DNA of 19,729 nt from Candidatus Parcubacteria bacterium (GCA_014379165.1 JACMMG010000012.1:1-19729), one strand, 5' to 3'; counted from the first letter of the stretch, positions 6,373 to 14,076 are shown. A program made the numbers and translations. The notes: generated from the sequence alone by a model not told the origin.

Positions 6373-7131
6373 TTATGAGCGCTTGGCGAGCATGAAAAGG
6401 TTTTTAAATATCATGGCAACGGCAATAGGACCTATGCCTCCGGGGACAGGCGTGTATATTGAAGCGACATCCGCGCAGGCTGCTGTTGCGTCGCCCGCAA
6501 GCTTTCCTGCGCTTTCAGAGGTACCAGCATCGATAAGCACTACACCTTTTTTAAGCATTTCCGGATGTACCATACCGGGATTACCGGCACCCAAGATAAC
6601 AATATCTGCATTTTTTAACTCTTCAAGTGAACCCTGTTCCGCAGTAACTACAGAGACTCTTGCGCCAAGTCGGCGCAAAAGCTCAGCAGCAGGGGCTCCG
6701 ACCAAGCGTCCTTGCCCTACCACAACAGCCACCATATTTTCTACGTTAGTATTGGTGCGTTTAAGCACTTCTTCTATGGCGAGTGCTACCGGAGAATGTA
6801 CAAAGTCGACATCTTTTTCTTTGGGGACTGCGGAAATAACTTTTTCAGTATCAACGTTTTCAGGAAGCGGAAGCTGAACCAAAATGCCGTCTGTTATTTT
6901 TTCTAAGCGCTTAATTGCGTGAAGCGCTTCTTGCGTAGTAGTAACTTCTTCTCGCACGACAACCACGTGGAGCCTGTCGGCAATGCGCTCTTTCATTTTT
7001 ACGAACGAAGCAGAAGCTTCATCTCCTTGGCTCAGTACGAAGCCCAGTTTGACGACAGGTGCCAGGCTTGCGCGCTCTTTTGCAAGCTCACTTATTACCT
7101 CTTGTGCAATTTGTTTGCCATCAACAATCAT
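6373..7131 (-). CDS. folD: Bifunctional methylenetetrahydrofolate dehydrogenase/cyclohydrolase (divergent)
   Basis: FolD interconverts 5,10-methylene-, methenyl- and 10-formyl-tetrahydrofolate using NADP. I start it at ATG 7131 (MIVDGKQIAQEV), because upstream codons run through a terminator hairpin and resemble no FolD. The 252-residue product keeps DGILVQLPLP (81-90), KDVDF (106-110) and PVPGGIGP near the end. The catalytic block reads SFVKMK: Lys47 fits the catalytic Lys, but the usual Tyr is Phe43. The dinucleotide loop is VVGQGRLVG instead of VxGRSxxVG, and GPIAV replaces GPMTV. It may have altered activity. It is the first gene of folD-secD-secF and probably has a leaderless mRNA. Confidence 0.92.
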   Translation of the reverse strand: MIVDGKQIAQEVISELAKERASLAPVVKLGFVLSQGDEASASFVKMKERIADRLHVVVVREEVTTTQEALHAIKRLEKITDGILVQLPLPENVDTEKVISAVPKEKDVDFVHSPVALAIEEVLKRTNTNVENMVAVVVGQGRLVGAPAAELLRRLGARVSVVTAEQGSLEELKNADIVILGAGNPGMVHPEMLKKGVVLIDAGTSESAGKLAGDATAACADVASIYTPVPGGIGPIAVAMIFKNLFMLAKRS

Positions 7132-7138
7132 GCAATGC

Positions 7139-7147
7139 TTTATACCA
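7139..7147 (-). promoter_or_regulatory. Extended -10 promoter giving a leaderless folD mRNA
   Basis: The minus strand reads TGGTATAAA, an extended -10 box, with 7 bases between the box and the folD ATG at 7131. The start point would therefore be the A of ATG or one base before it, leaving no room for a ribosome site. A -35 would fall within the terminator hairpin at 7149-7179 and is not obvious. Confidence 0.55.
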
Positions 7148-7148
7148 T

Positions 7149-7179
7149 AAAAGCGGCCGCACCCGTTGACGGGGCGGCC
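7149..7179 (-). terminator. Terminator between the small acidic gene and folD
   Basis: On the minus strand GGCCGC-C-CCCGT / ACGGG-T-GCGGCC forms an 11-bp stem with one mismatch and a 2-nt loop, followed by GCTTTTATGG. The T-run is short, so termination may be partial. It ends the transcript of the 7208-7366 gene. Confidence 0.6.
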
Positions 7180-7207
7180 TGCGCGCGAAAGAGTGTCGCC
7201 GTACGGC

Positions 7208-7366
7208 CTATTTTTCCGCTTCGGCCTCAGCATCATCCGCATCTTCTTCGGCAGCTTCTGCCGTACGACGTTTCTCAGCGGCTTCACGCTCTTTCACCGC
7301 TTGAGCTTCGTGCTGGTCTGCAGACTCGTCGAGCTCTTCGGATGACCGATTCTTATCGATAAACAT
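7208..7366 (-). CDS. Small acidic Ala/Glu-rich helical protein
   Basis: A 52-codon frame begins MFIDKNRSSEELDESADQ and ends in a run of Glu, Asp and Ala (AEAAEEDADDAEAEAEK). AGAGG lies 8 bases before its ATG, a good Shine-Dalgarno. A TATAAA box lies near 7412-7417 upstream, with only a poor -35, and a terminator follows (7149-7179), so it forms its own unit. About a third of the residues are acidic and several Lys/Arg lie in the middle, as in a short charged coiled coil. No family is recognised. It is probably cytoplasmic, with no signal or membrane segment. Coding is supported by the ribosome site and terminator rather than by homology. Confidence 0.6.
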   Translation of the reverse strand: MFIDKNRSSEELDESADQHEAQAVKEREAAEKRRTAEAAEEDADDAEAEAEK

Positions 7367-7532
7367 GGCTAGCCTCTTTGTACTGTCTTCCTCGTGTGTG
7401 AGGTAATGAGTTTTATAACAACCTGAAATGAAAAAAGTATGAGCACTCCTTATTTTTCCTGAATAAGCGAAAGGACCTTACCCGCCAAATACAATGCGGT
7501 TTTTTAAGCACTGAAAGACATATGTGTCGCAG
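7367..7532. other. Intergenic region between the acidic gene and the SGNH hydrolase gene
   Basis: It holds the 5' region of the acidic gene, with a TATAAA box on the minus strand at 7412-7417 and a poor ATACTT at 7435-7440. The end of the glycan operon also lies here. No clear terminator hairpin was found after the SGNH hydrolase stop. Confidence 0.4.
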
Positions 7533-8243
7533 TTAAAGCGCTTCACGCAGCTGCAAATACCACAGACCATAACCTTCGCCACTTGGATGAAAGAAGTCAG
7601 GCGCATAGTAGCGATGTATGTCTTTATTAAACGGTTCATCCGGCCTCTCTCTAAAGAGATCAATATAGGTAGCATTTTTGTGCTTACCAACTTCCTCTAT
7701 AAATATTTCCCGCACAATGCGTGTGCGGTGCGTAATATACCAACTAATTGGCGGATGAAATACTGGCGAGAGGCCAACATTGCCTGCGGTCAAAACAACT
7801 ACCTTTTTACCCATCTTACTTGCAAGATCGAGTATCTCCCGCAGGGTATTGCGGATTTCTGTGTATGAGGTGCGACCTGTAATGTCATTACTGCCAATCT
7901 GTAACACAATTAGGTCATAGCGTTCGTTTTGGCGTGCAAGCAGAGCTTCTTTAAGAAGTGCTAGGCGCAGGCCGCTTTTGCCAAGATTTGTAATCTCGGC
8001 TTCCGGAAAATCACTCCCAATACGTCCGGCAATTGAATCTTGCGTCAAAGAAGCTCCGACTCCGACTGCCGTACTGTCGCCAGCAACTAGAATGCGTCGC
8101 GAGGGATTCGTCGGGTGCTGTTCGTAAGCGGTCGTACGAGCTTGTATCTGCACGCTCTTAGCAATTGCCGCATGGATGCTGCCCCAGAGATAAAGACCGT
8201 AGCATAGTGCAACAAGTAGGAGCGCAAGAAAAAATGAATACAT
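7533..8243 (-). CDS. Membrane-anchored SGNH/GDSL hydrolase
   Basis: The 236-residue protein begins with a membrane helix or signal anchor (about 2-20), so the catalytic part lies outside the membrane. The SGNH blocks are in order: AGDSTAVG with Ser57, Gly88 (block II, NLGKSG), GSND with Asn119 (117-120) and DFFHPSG with Asp216 and His219. These are the catalytic triad and oxyanion residues of SGNH esterases. Enzymes of this class remove acetyl or acyl groups from polysaccharides, peptidoglycan or lipids. As the last gene of the glycan operon, a role in deacylating surface glycan is likely but inferred. No Shine-Dalgarno is seen; it starts 12 bp after the epimerase. Confidence 0.88.
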   Translation of the reverse strand: MYSFFLALLLVALCYGLYLWGSIHAAIAKSVQIQARTTAYEQHPTNPSRRILVAGDSTAVGVGASLTQDSIAGRIGSDFPEAEITNLGKSGLRLALLKEALLARQNERYDLIVLQIGSNDITGRTSYTEIRNTLREILDLASKMGKKVVVLTAGNVGLSPVFHPPISWYITHRTRIVREIFIEEVGKHKNATYIDLFRERPDEPFNKDIHRYYAPDFFHPSGEGYGLWYLQLREAL

Positions 8244-8255
8244 ACTTGAGGTTTT

Positions 8256-9170
8256 TTATTGGAGACCCGAGAGTTTTTTAAGTTCTGCTATTCCCTCTTC
8301 TATCGAAATGTGCGGCTCCCATCCGAGAAGTTTTTTTGCAAGCGCATTGTCCGCTTTAGTATCGTGCGGCTCATAACGCGGTGCGATGTACTGCGTTGGC
8401 CCTCCGACAAGCTCGGCAATGCGGTTAATCGAGACATTATTGCCCGCGCCAATATTAAGCGATTCCCCATTGCCTACCGACGGGCTCTGTGCGGCAAGCA
8501 GATTAGCGCGAACCACATCACGAACATGAGTAAAGTCTCGCGTCTGGGTACCATCGCCAGTAATAGTGAGGGCTTTATTTTGTACGCGCATTTCAAGGAA
8601 TTTCGGAATAACAAGTGCATAGGCACTATGCGGATCGTCGCCCGGACCATAGACGTTAAAATATCGCAGTGAGACAGTTTGTAGGTTGTAAACTTCTGAA
8701 AAAACGCTGCAATAAAGCTCACCGATATATTTTTGCAAACCATACGGGCTTTTAGGGTGTGCCTGCATGCTTTCTATAAATGGGAGCGAATCTTGCTCAC
8801 CATATATTGAACTTGAGGAAGAATAGACGACTCGCGCAACTTTCGCTTCTTGCGCAGCCGTAAGCACATTTACAATCCCACCTACATTCACTTCATTTGT
8901 CTCACGTGGATGTTCAATCGAATACTGGACGCGCGGAAGCGCAGCGGTATGAAAAATATACTGCGCTCCAGCAAATATTCGAGCGAGTGCGGTAGTATCT
9001 CGTACATCGCAAACTTCAAATGCTACGTCTGTATGCAGGCGACCGCGAGTATCTTGTGCAATATCCAGCGCGGTCACCTGAAACCCATTGTCAGAAAGAG
9101 TATTTGCCAAATGAGAGCCAATAAATCCTGCACCGCCGGTGACTACTGCCTTCTTTTTTTCTGCTTCCAT
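8256..9170 (-). CDS. NAD-dependent nucleotide-sugar epimerase/dehydratase (extended SDR)
   Basis: The 304-residue protein has TGGAGFIG (11-18) for NAD binding, VVYSSSSSIYG (115-124) with the catalytic Ser region, and the active-site pair Tyr143/Lys147 in SPYGLQK. RYFNVYGPG and DGTQTRDFTHVRDV are typical of the UDP-glucose 4-epimerase family (GalE/WbpP-like). It most likely epimerises a UDP-sugar for surface glycan synthesis; the exact sugar is open. I use ATG 9170. A TTG at 9176 is better spaced from AAAGG and would add two residues. It is the third gene of the phosphoglycosyl transferase operon, 11 bp after the preceding SDR gene. Confidence 0.9.
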   Translation of the reverse strand: MEAEKKKAVVTGGAGFIGSHLANTLSDNGFQVTALDIAQDTRGRLHTDVAFEVCDVRDTTALARIFAGAQYIFHTAALPRVQYSIEHPRETNEVNVGGIVNVLTAAQEAKVARVVYSSSSSIYGEQDSLPFIESMQAHPKSPYGLQKYIGELYCSVFSEVYNLQTVSLRYFNVYGPGDDPHSAYALVIPKFLEMRVQNKALTITGDGTQTRDFTHVRDVVRANLLAAQSPSVGNGESLNIGAGNNVSINRIAELVGGPTQYIAPRYEPHDTKADNALAKKLLGWEPHISIEEGIAELKKLSGLQ

Positions 9171-9181
9171 AGACAAAAATA

Positions 9182-10312
9182 TTACCTTTTTGTACGGCGC
9201 GACAGTTCTGGCACGAATTCTTCGTACGTACCGTCGGTATAATAAAACGCATCAAGACTGCTGTGCTGGTAGTGATAACCGTACTCTTTTGTTATTTTTT
9301 CTCCGCTCACTGCTATTGGATACGAGTAGCTCTTCCACGCACCGCGACCGGTGGGTACTTTGCCTCTTGTTGCGTGCCACATCACGAAAAATCCCACCCG
9401 CACCAAAATAGGAGGCACCGGAAGCGCGCGCTTTCCTACCGCCTTTGCCATATCTCCTCCTCGCACAACACTGCCCGGCGGGCATAAGTTAAAAATTTCA
9501 TAGTCGCTCTTAGGCACCGAGAATGCCAGCGTTTCGATAATACCTACCACGTCGTCTTCATGTACGAACTGCCGAAGCCATTTAGACGTTACTGGCACAA
9601 ATGAAACGAGTGCCGAAATGACTCTGTATATAAAGGAGCCCTTTAATTGCCCCGAAAGCGCCGATTGTAGGCCGAAACGAATACGCATAAAGCGGCCTCT
9701 AGGGCCAGTAACTGCCGCAGGACGTACCACAGCAACGGCAAGGGTACTTCCTTTTTTACGCGCAGCACCGACTTTCTGCTCAAGATGCTCCTCAGCGATT
9801 CGTTTTTCTTCCGCATATAGATAATCGCTTTTACGAAAAGGATCTTCCTCTTTAAAACGCCATTCGACTTTATTGTCAGAATACGCGCCATACGAAGCAA
9901 CGGTCGAAAAATGGATAAGGCGTTTAACTGAGGGTTCTCCAAGCGCAAAGTTGAAGATTTTGTCCGAGCCGTCAATATTCCATCGCCATTCTTCTTTCTG
10001 ATTGCCGTACATTTCTCTAATTTGCCAGGCGGCGTGAATGACGACTGTGGGTTTGTACAACTGCACTTTCTCTTCCCATGCATCCGCCGTATTCATTTGC
10101 ACATAGACGAGCTTCTCCTCGCCTTCAAGCATTTCAGGGAGCGGCTCTTTGTCGAGTCCAACAATACGATCCACATCCTCGCGTGCCGCAAATTTTTTGA
10201 CGAGCATTGCGCCAACATAACCTGCTGCCCCTGTTATAAAAATAGTGTGCGCCTCGAATCCCTTATGGCCAAGTGGGGCTAGGGATTCGGAAGTACTGTG
10301 GGAGTTTTGCAT
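9182..10312 (-). CDS. NAD(P)-dependent extended SDR, nucleotide-sugar modifying
   Basis: At 376 residues it carries TGAAGYVG (27-34), the HFSTVASYG segment (134-142) and Tyr166-x3-Lys170 (YAEEK), the SDR catalytic pair, followed by VVRPAAVTGPRGR and FVHEDDVV. This is an extended SDR, but the long C-terminal part, about 60 residues more than GalE and rich in aromatic residues, is not a standard epimerase end. An oxidised sugar or a hydroxysteroid/isoprenoid-like substrate cannot be excluded. It begins 2 bp after the sugar transferase stop (TAACTATG) with no ribosome site, so it is presumably coupled to that gene. A role in the same glycan pathway is inferred from position. Confidence 0.85.
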   Translation of the reverse strand: MQNSHSTSESLAPLGHKGFEAHTIFITGAAGYVGAMLVKKFAAREDVDRIVGLDKEPLPEMLEGEEKLVYVQMNTADAWEEKVQLYKPTVVIHAAWQIREMYGNQKEEWRWNIDGSDKIFNFALGEPSVKRLIHFSTVASYGAYSDNKVEWRFKEEDPFRKSDYLYAEEKRIAEEHLEQKVGAARKKGSTLAVAVVRPAAVTGPRGRFMRIRFGLQSALSGQLKGSFIYRVISALVSFVPVTSKWLRQFVHEDDVVGIIETLAFSVPKSDYEIFNLCPPGSVVRGGDMAKAVGKRALPVPPILVRVGFFVMWHATRGKVPTGRGAWKSYSYPIAVSGEKITKEYGYHYQHSSLDAFYYTDGTYEEFVPELSRRTKR

Positions 10313-10314
10313 AG

Positions 10315-11703
10315 TTATAGAGAGCTCACGCGAAAGATCATACGTTTGAATGTTTTAAGAGTGATCACGATATCCAGAGCAAGCGAACGATATTTGATGT
10401 AGTACAGATCGTACGCAAGACGCATTTTAGTCTCTTCTATCGACTGCGGGGAAATATTACCCGGCTCGTATCGCTGGTTAATCTGCGCCCATCCGGTAAT
10501 GCCCGGGACGACCGTATAGCGGATATTATAGTACGCAATGGCCTCCGCAAGACGCGTACCTAAACCTATAATATCGTTGCGCGGACCAATAAGCGAAAGT
10601 TCTCCCCGAAGAACATTCAGAAATTGTGGAAATTCATCAAGCGAGGTACGCCGTAAAATTGCCCCCACACGTGTAATGCGATTTTTCTTTTCCTCTCCCA
10701 CCCATTCGCTTGAGGCAGAATTATCAAACGTCATGCTGCGAAATTTATATGCAACCATTTGCTTGCCCGAAAGTCCGAACCGCTCTTGTCGCAAGAAAAG
10801 AGGCCCTGGACCCTCAAGGCGCATGGCAACGTATATAACCGGCAGAATGATAAGAGTCACAAGACCCATTAAGAGTCCCCCAATAATATCAATGGCTCGT
10901 TTACTGACCGCATAAAAGGTCGATGTTTGCAGAGAAACATTTTCCAGATACCAGTCGTAATGCAAAAGTGAAAGTGGTACGCGGTCAAAAACCTCTTCAT
11001 AGACGCGATAAAAATCCATAAAGCGATACTGGCCCTTAAGAAAAGAAACATTATAGAGTTTGGAAAGAATTTCTTTTGAGGCCGAGTGACCCATGTCAAC
11101 TATGATGATTGAAATATTTTTCCGCGAAAGCTCCTGTGTAAATGCCTCGAGGTCTGCACTTAACGCCTCGGGGCTGACGGTCATTCGTAATTCAAACGGA
11201 TAGCGTGGATTTTTATTTACTTCGTTAACTAACTCTTGCACTTCGGGACCCGAGGCAACAACCGCAGCGCCTTCGCGGAACGAAGGTTTTGTAAGGCGCG
11301 GGAAAAGCGCTATGCGCCAAATATAAATGCCAAGAAGTGAAATGACGAGGTAGATGGCAAGGTTAGTTTTTGGAGCGATAATAAATTCGGGAATAAAAAA
11401 GAAAAAGAGTGCAGCCAGGATGATATTGAGCATTTGTGTACGCAAGATCATGCCGGGAAGCTTGCTTTTGAAAAGTATTACGTCTTTGCCGTAGAGGCCA
11501 GCCATATAAAAAACGAGTGTCCATAGTAAAAAAAGTGCGGCAAAAGGTATGACATGAAGCTCTATAATAGTAAGCGAAAGGCCGCTTTGGTAACGCAATA
11601 TGAGGGTTACGGCAAGAGAAAAGGCAAAGACGACGATGTCGCCGATGAGAAGAAGTGCGGTGGCTTTTTTGCCACTAAATGCCATGTGATAGAGTTGTAC
11701 CAT
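10315..11703 (-). CDS. Polyprenyl phosphoglycosyl transferase (WcaJ/WbaP-type), starts surface glycan
   Basis: The enzyme transfers a sugar phosphate from a nucleotide sugar to undecaprenyl phosphate, the first membrane step of exopolysaccharide synthesis. The 462 residues divide into an N-terminal part with about four membrane helices (17-140), a central Rossmann-like domain, and a C-terminal catalytic domain starting at KRAIDIIGGLLMG. That domain has EGPGPLFLRQER, YKFRSM, TSLDEFPQFLNVL with the Asp-Glu dyad, SLIGPR and PGITGWAQI. The start may be ATG 11703 or the internal ATG 11685 (MAFSGKKATALL), which fits the family better; neither has a Shine-Dalgarno. It heads an operon with two SDR genes and the SGNH hydrolase, divergent from the glycosyltransferase locus. 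Confidence 0.93.
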   Translation of the reverse strand: MVQLYHMAFSGKKATALLLIGDIVVFAFSLAVTLILRYQSGLSLTIIELHVIPFAALFLLWTLVFYMAGLYGKDVILFKSKLPGMILRTQMLNIILAALFFFFIPEFIIAPKTNLAIYLVISLLGIYIWRIALFPRLTKPSFREGAAVVASGPEVQELVNEVNKNPRYPFELRMTVSPEALSADLEAFTQELSRKNISIIIVDMGHSASKEILSKLYNVSFLKGQYRFMDFYRVYEEVFDRVPLSLLHYDWYLENVSLQTSTFYAVSKRAIDIIGGLLMGLVTLIILPVIYVAMRLEGPGPLFLRQERFGLSGKQMVAYKFRSMTFDNSASSEWVGEEKKNRITRVGAILRRTSLDEFPQFLNVLRGELSLIGPRNDIIGLGTRLAEAIAYYNIRYTVVPGITGWAQINQRYEPGNISPQSIEETKMRLAYDLYYIKYRSLALDIVITLKTFKRMIFRVSSL

Positions 11704-11720
11704 ATAACAAAGAAAAATCT

Positions 11721-11930
11721 ATGGAGGTTTCAGATATACACCGAAAAAAGATCCTCTATGTCGTAACCAAGGCAAATTGGGGAGGCGCTTACTCGGAAAC
11801 CTCACGGTTTTCCGACGTCTCGCAAAACGCGAGACCTGCCTTCCTCCACGGGGAAACTCCGAAAAATATGCCCCCGGCATACTTTTCCCCCTCCCCTTTC
11901 CCCCGCTCCACCCCAGTTCGCTTTTTCTAA
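11721..11930 (+). pseudogene. Broken paralogue of the adjacent glycosyltransferase (N-terminal fragment)
   Basis: From ATG 11721 the frame encodes 22 residues ending KKILYVVTKANWGGA, nearly the same peptide as the start of the next gene (KKILFVITKANWGGA). The DNA differs mostly at third codon positions, so both copies were once under coding selection. After GGA, homology stops. The next 140 bp hold three small hairpins (11794-11814, 11817-11835, 11867-11881) and a long pyrimidine run, and the frame ends at TAA 11928, 3 bp before the intact gene. This looks like the remnant of an older tandem GT4 gene that lost its body. Confidence 0.65.
11862..11881 (-). terminator. Terminator-like hairpin on the minus strand
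   Basis: On the minus strand TATGCC-GGG-GGCATA is followed directly by TTTTTC. It would stop minus-strand (antisense) transcription coming from rodA before it reaches the sugar transferase operon. Confidence 0.4.
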
Positions 11931-11981
11931 ATTATGAAAAAAATTCTTTTTGTCATTACAAAAGCGAACTGGGGTGGAGCG
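11904..11981. repeat. Perfect 22-bp inverted repeat flanking the glycosyltransferase start
   Basis: The left arm at 11904-11925 (CGCTCCACCCCAGTTCGC plus TTTT) is the exact reverse complement of 11960-11981. The 34-nt loop contains the ATG at 11934 and the first eight or so codons. The right arm is coding sequence (KANWGGA), so the left arm is a copied, inverted piece of the gene. In mRNA the stem would enclose the start codon in its loop. Confidence 0.85.
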
Positions 11982-12911
11982 CAACGGTATGTATTCGACC
12001 TGGCCACGGCAGCACATGCGCGCGGGCATGAGGTGGTAGTGGCGTACGGTCAGCCTGGGTTATTAGAAAAAAAATTGCTGGCTGCAAATATCAATACCTT
12101 TCCTATCCTCTCCCTTAAACGCGATGTCTCTTTTGGGGCCGACATAAAAAGTTTCTTTGAGCTCTACCGATTGTTTAAAAAAGAGCAGCCCGATGTTGTA
12201 CATCTTAACTCCAGCAAGGCCGGCGGCGTGGGAGCACTTGCCGCACGGCTTGCAGGAGTACCAAATATTATTTTTACAGCACACGGATGGGCATTCAATG
12301 AGAACAGAAATAGTATTGCTCGTGCGTTGTTATGGATAATGAGCTGGGCAACTGCGTTGCTTGTCACAAGAGTTATTTGCGTAAGCGAGTATGAGCTGCG
12401 CTTGGCAAAGCGAATGCCATCTGTTGCTAAAAAGGCTGTGCGAATTTATAACGGCATCGATCTTACTATGCATTTTGGCAGCGGTGAGGTCATACGTCAT
12501 TCCTTCCCTGCCGGCGTAACCATTACCGGTACCGTAGGCGAACTGACATACAACAAAAACCATCGGGCACTTATTGAAGAAGCAAAAAATAATCCAGATA
12601 TGTATGTGGCGATAGTGGGAGATGGTGAATTGCAAGGTGAATTGCAAGAATTAATAACAAAACATAACCTGGAGACGCGCGTAAAACTCCTTGGCTTTAT
12701 ACCCTCCTCAGAAGCGATGAAGGGTTTTGATCGCTTTTCCTTGCCTTCTATAAAAGAGGGTCTCGGGTACGTTATTTTAGAGGCCCGAGCTGCAGGACTA
12801 CCCATTACTGCCAATCGCGTGGGTGGGGTGGGCGAAGCATTAGATAACGATATGAGCGAATTTTCACTCGATAAAATGGTTGAAAAAACGCTCGTGCTTT
12901 ACGAGCGCTAG
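11934..12911 (+). CDS. GT4-family glycosyltransferase
   Basis: The 325-residue protein has the GT-B fold of retaining GT4 enzymes. The N-terminal domain begins KKILFVITKANWGGAQRYV (GGA..Y being the acceptor-side Gly loop), with VVHLNSSKAGGVGALAARLAG and VICVSEYE. The C-terminal domain carries VGELTYNKNH, VGDGEL and the EX7E motif at Glu275-Glu283 (KEGLGYVILEARAAGLP). It adds a sugar from a nucleotide donor to a lipid-linked or surface acceptor in the cytoplasm. It is about 40-50 residues shorter than usual at the C-terminus, ending soon after RVGGVGEAL. The start lies inside a 22-bp stem-loop. It overlaps the convergent rodA gene by 4 bp. Confidence 0.9.
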   Translation: MKKILFVITKANWGGAQRYVFDLATAAHARGHEVVVAYGQPGLLEKKLLAANINTFPILSLKRDVSFGADIKSFFELYRLFKKEQPDVVHLNSSKAGGVGALAARLAGVPNIIFTAHGWAFNENRNSIARALLWIMSWATALLVTRVICVSEYELRLAKRMPSVAKKAVRIYNGIDLTMHFGSGEVIRHSFPAGVTITGTVGELTYNKNHRALIEEAKNNPDMYVAIVGDGELQGELQELITKHNLETRVKLLGFIPSSEAMKGFDRFSLPSIKEGLGYVILEARAAGLPITANRVGGVGEALDNDMSEFSLDKMVEKTLVLYER

Positions 12912-14053
12912 CGACCGTGTGCGCCGCTGAACTCATTGGTAAGTGCCTCGGGGTGTGTGACGCGCGCGTAGCGGCTCATTCCGGAGATCATTCCAAGCGC
13001 AATAAACTCAGCTAAAATGTGCGAGCCACCGTAGCTCATAAAAGGAATGGTTGTACCGGTAACCGGAAGCAAACCCATATTAATACCTACGTGTAGCGTA
13101 AAATGTGCGAGAAAATAAAACAGAACGCCGAGCGCAAAGAGCGTTTCAAAATTTGAGGCGCCTCTTGTTGCCGTGCGTAAAATTTGTACGAAAATAAGCC
13201 CATAAAGAGAAAAAATAAGTAGCACACCAACAAGCCCCCACTCTTCGGCAAATGCTGCAAAAATAAAGTCGGTCTGATACTCAGGCAAAAAGCGCAGCTT
13301 GCTTTGCGTGCCATAACCGATCCCCTTTCCTATAATCTCACCCGAACCAACCGCCACCGTCGATTGATACGCGTTATAACCAGCACCTTGTATGTCAGCC
13401 ATTGGATGCAAAAACGTAAGAAGGCGTTCGCGCTGATATTCTTTAAACCCAAACGTCCACAGCCCGCCAATTGCCACGAGGCCAATAAGAAAGAGCGCGA
13501 TAAGATGCACGCGCGAGATCCCCGAGACTAAGACCATGCCAAGCCAGATAAAACCAATAATAAGCGCCGAGCCGAAGTCGGGCTGAAGCGCCACGAGAAC
13601 AAACACAAGGAGCGCGTATCCACCGGATATAAGAATGTGACGAATGTTTGCTATTTCGATATGCCGTCGCGAAAAATATTTGGCCAATGCGATAATAAGC
13701 GCCAATTTTACAAATTCAACTGGCTGAAGCGCAAACGGCCCGATATCAAACCAGCTTCGGGCACCTTGGATTGCCTGTCCTGCGACAACCAGAAAAATAA
13801 GTGGAACAACCGCTATCATGAAGATAATCCCCGCCACACTTCCCCGCCGCAGCACGCGCCAATCTATTGACGATGTAACGAAAAATAAAAGAACGCCGAG
13901 AAAAATCCATATTGCTTGGCGCACAGCGAATGGGTCATCTCCGGCAAAAGAAGTCATCGTAACAAGGCCAAGTAGCGAAAGCACTACCGCTGCGGTAAAA
14001 GATCGCCAGTCGGTTGAAGAAGATTTTCGAAGCAATGAAGGAAGAGGGGTCAT
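12908..14053 (-). CDS. rodA: RodA/FtsW-type peptidoglycan glycosyltransferase (SEDS)
   Basis: SEDS proteins polymerise lipid II into glycan strands with a partner class B penicillin-binding protein. The 381-residue protein has about ten membrane helices, with FALQPVEFVKLALI, ALQPDFGSA (the SEDS Asp region), YQSTVAVGSGEIIGKGIGYG, RFLPEYQTDFIFAAFAEEWG and LPVTGTTIPFMSYGGS, all classic RodA/FtsW blocks. The AEEWG form and the absence of a long extra tail favour RodA over FtsW. I use ATG 14053; a TTG just upstream would add one residue. There is no Shine-Dalgarno. It starts 23 bp after the stop of the Cys-motif protein gene, so both are likely on one transcript. Its stop overlaps that of the convergent glycosyltransferase (CTAG). 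Confidence 0.94.
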   Translation of the reverse strand: MTPLPSLLRKSSSTDWRSFTAAVVLSLLGLVTMTSFAGDDPFAVRQAIWIFLGVLLFFVTSSIDWRVLRRGSVAGIIFMIAVVPLIFLVVAGQAIQGARSWFDIGPFALQPVEFVKLALIIALAKYFSRRHIEIANIRHILISGGYALLVFVLVALQPDFGSALIIGFIWLGMVLVSGISRVHLIALFLIGLVAIGGLWTFGFKEYQRERLLTFLHPMADIQGAGYNAYQSTVAVGSGEIIGKGIGYGTQSKLRFLPEYQTDFIFAAFAEEWGLVGVLLIFSLYGLIFVQILRTATRGASNFETLFALGVLFYFLAHFTLHVGINMGLLPVTGTTIPFMSYGGSHILAEFIALGMISGMSRYARVTHPEALTNEFSGAHGR

Positions 14054-14076
14054 CAAAGAAGCGTGCTAGAGAAGTA

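Noticed and set aside
11721..11981. Invertible promoter or phase switch at the GT4 locus
   Set aside because: The 34-nt loop between the repeat arms contains the start codon, so inversion would only scramble the gene's first codons; no recombinase gene is present in the window.
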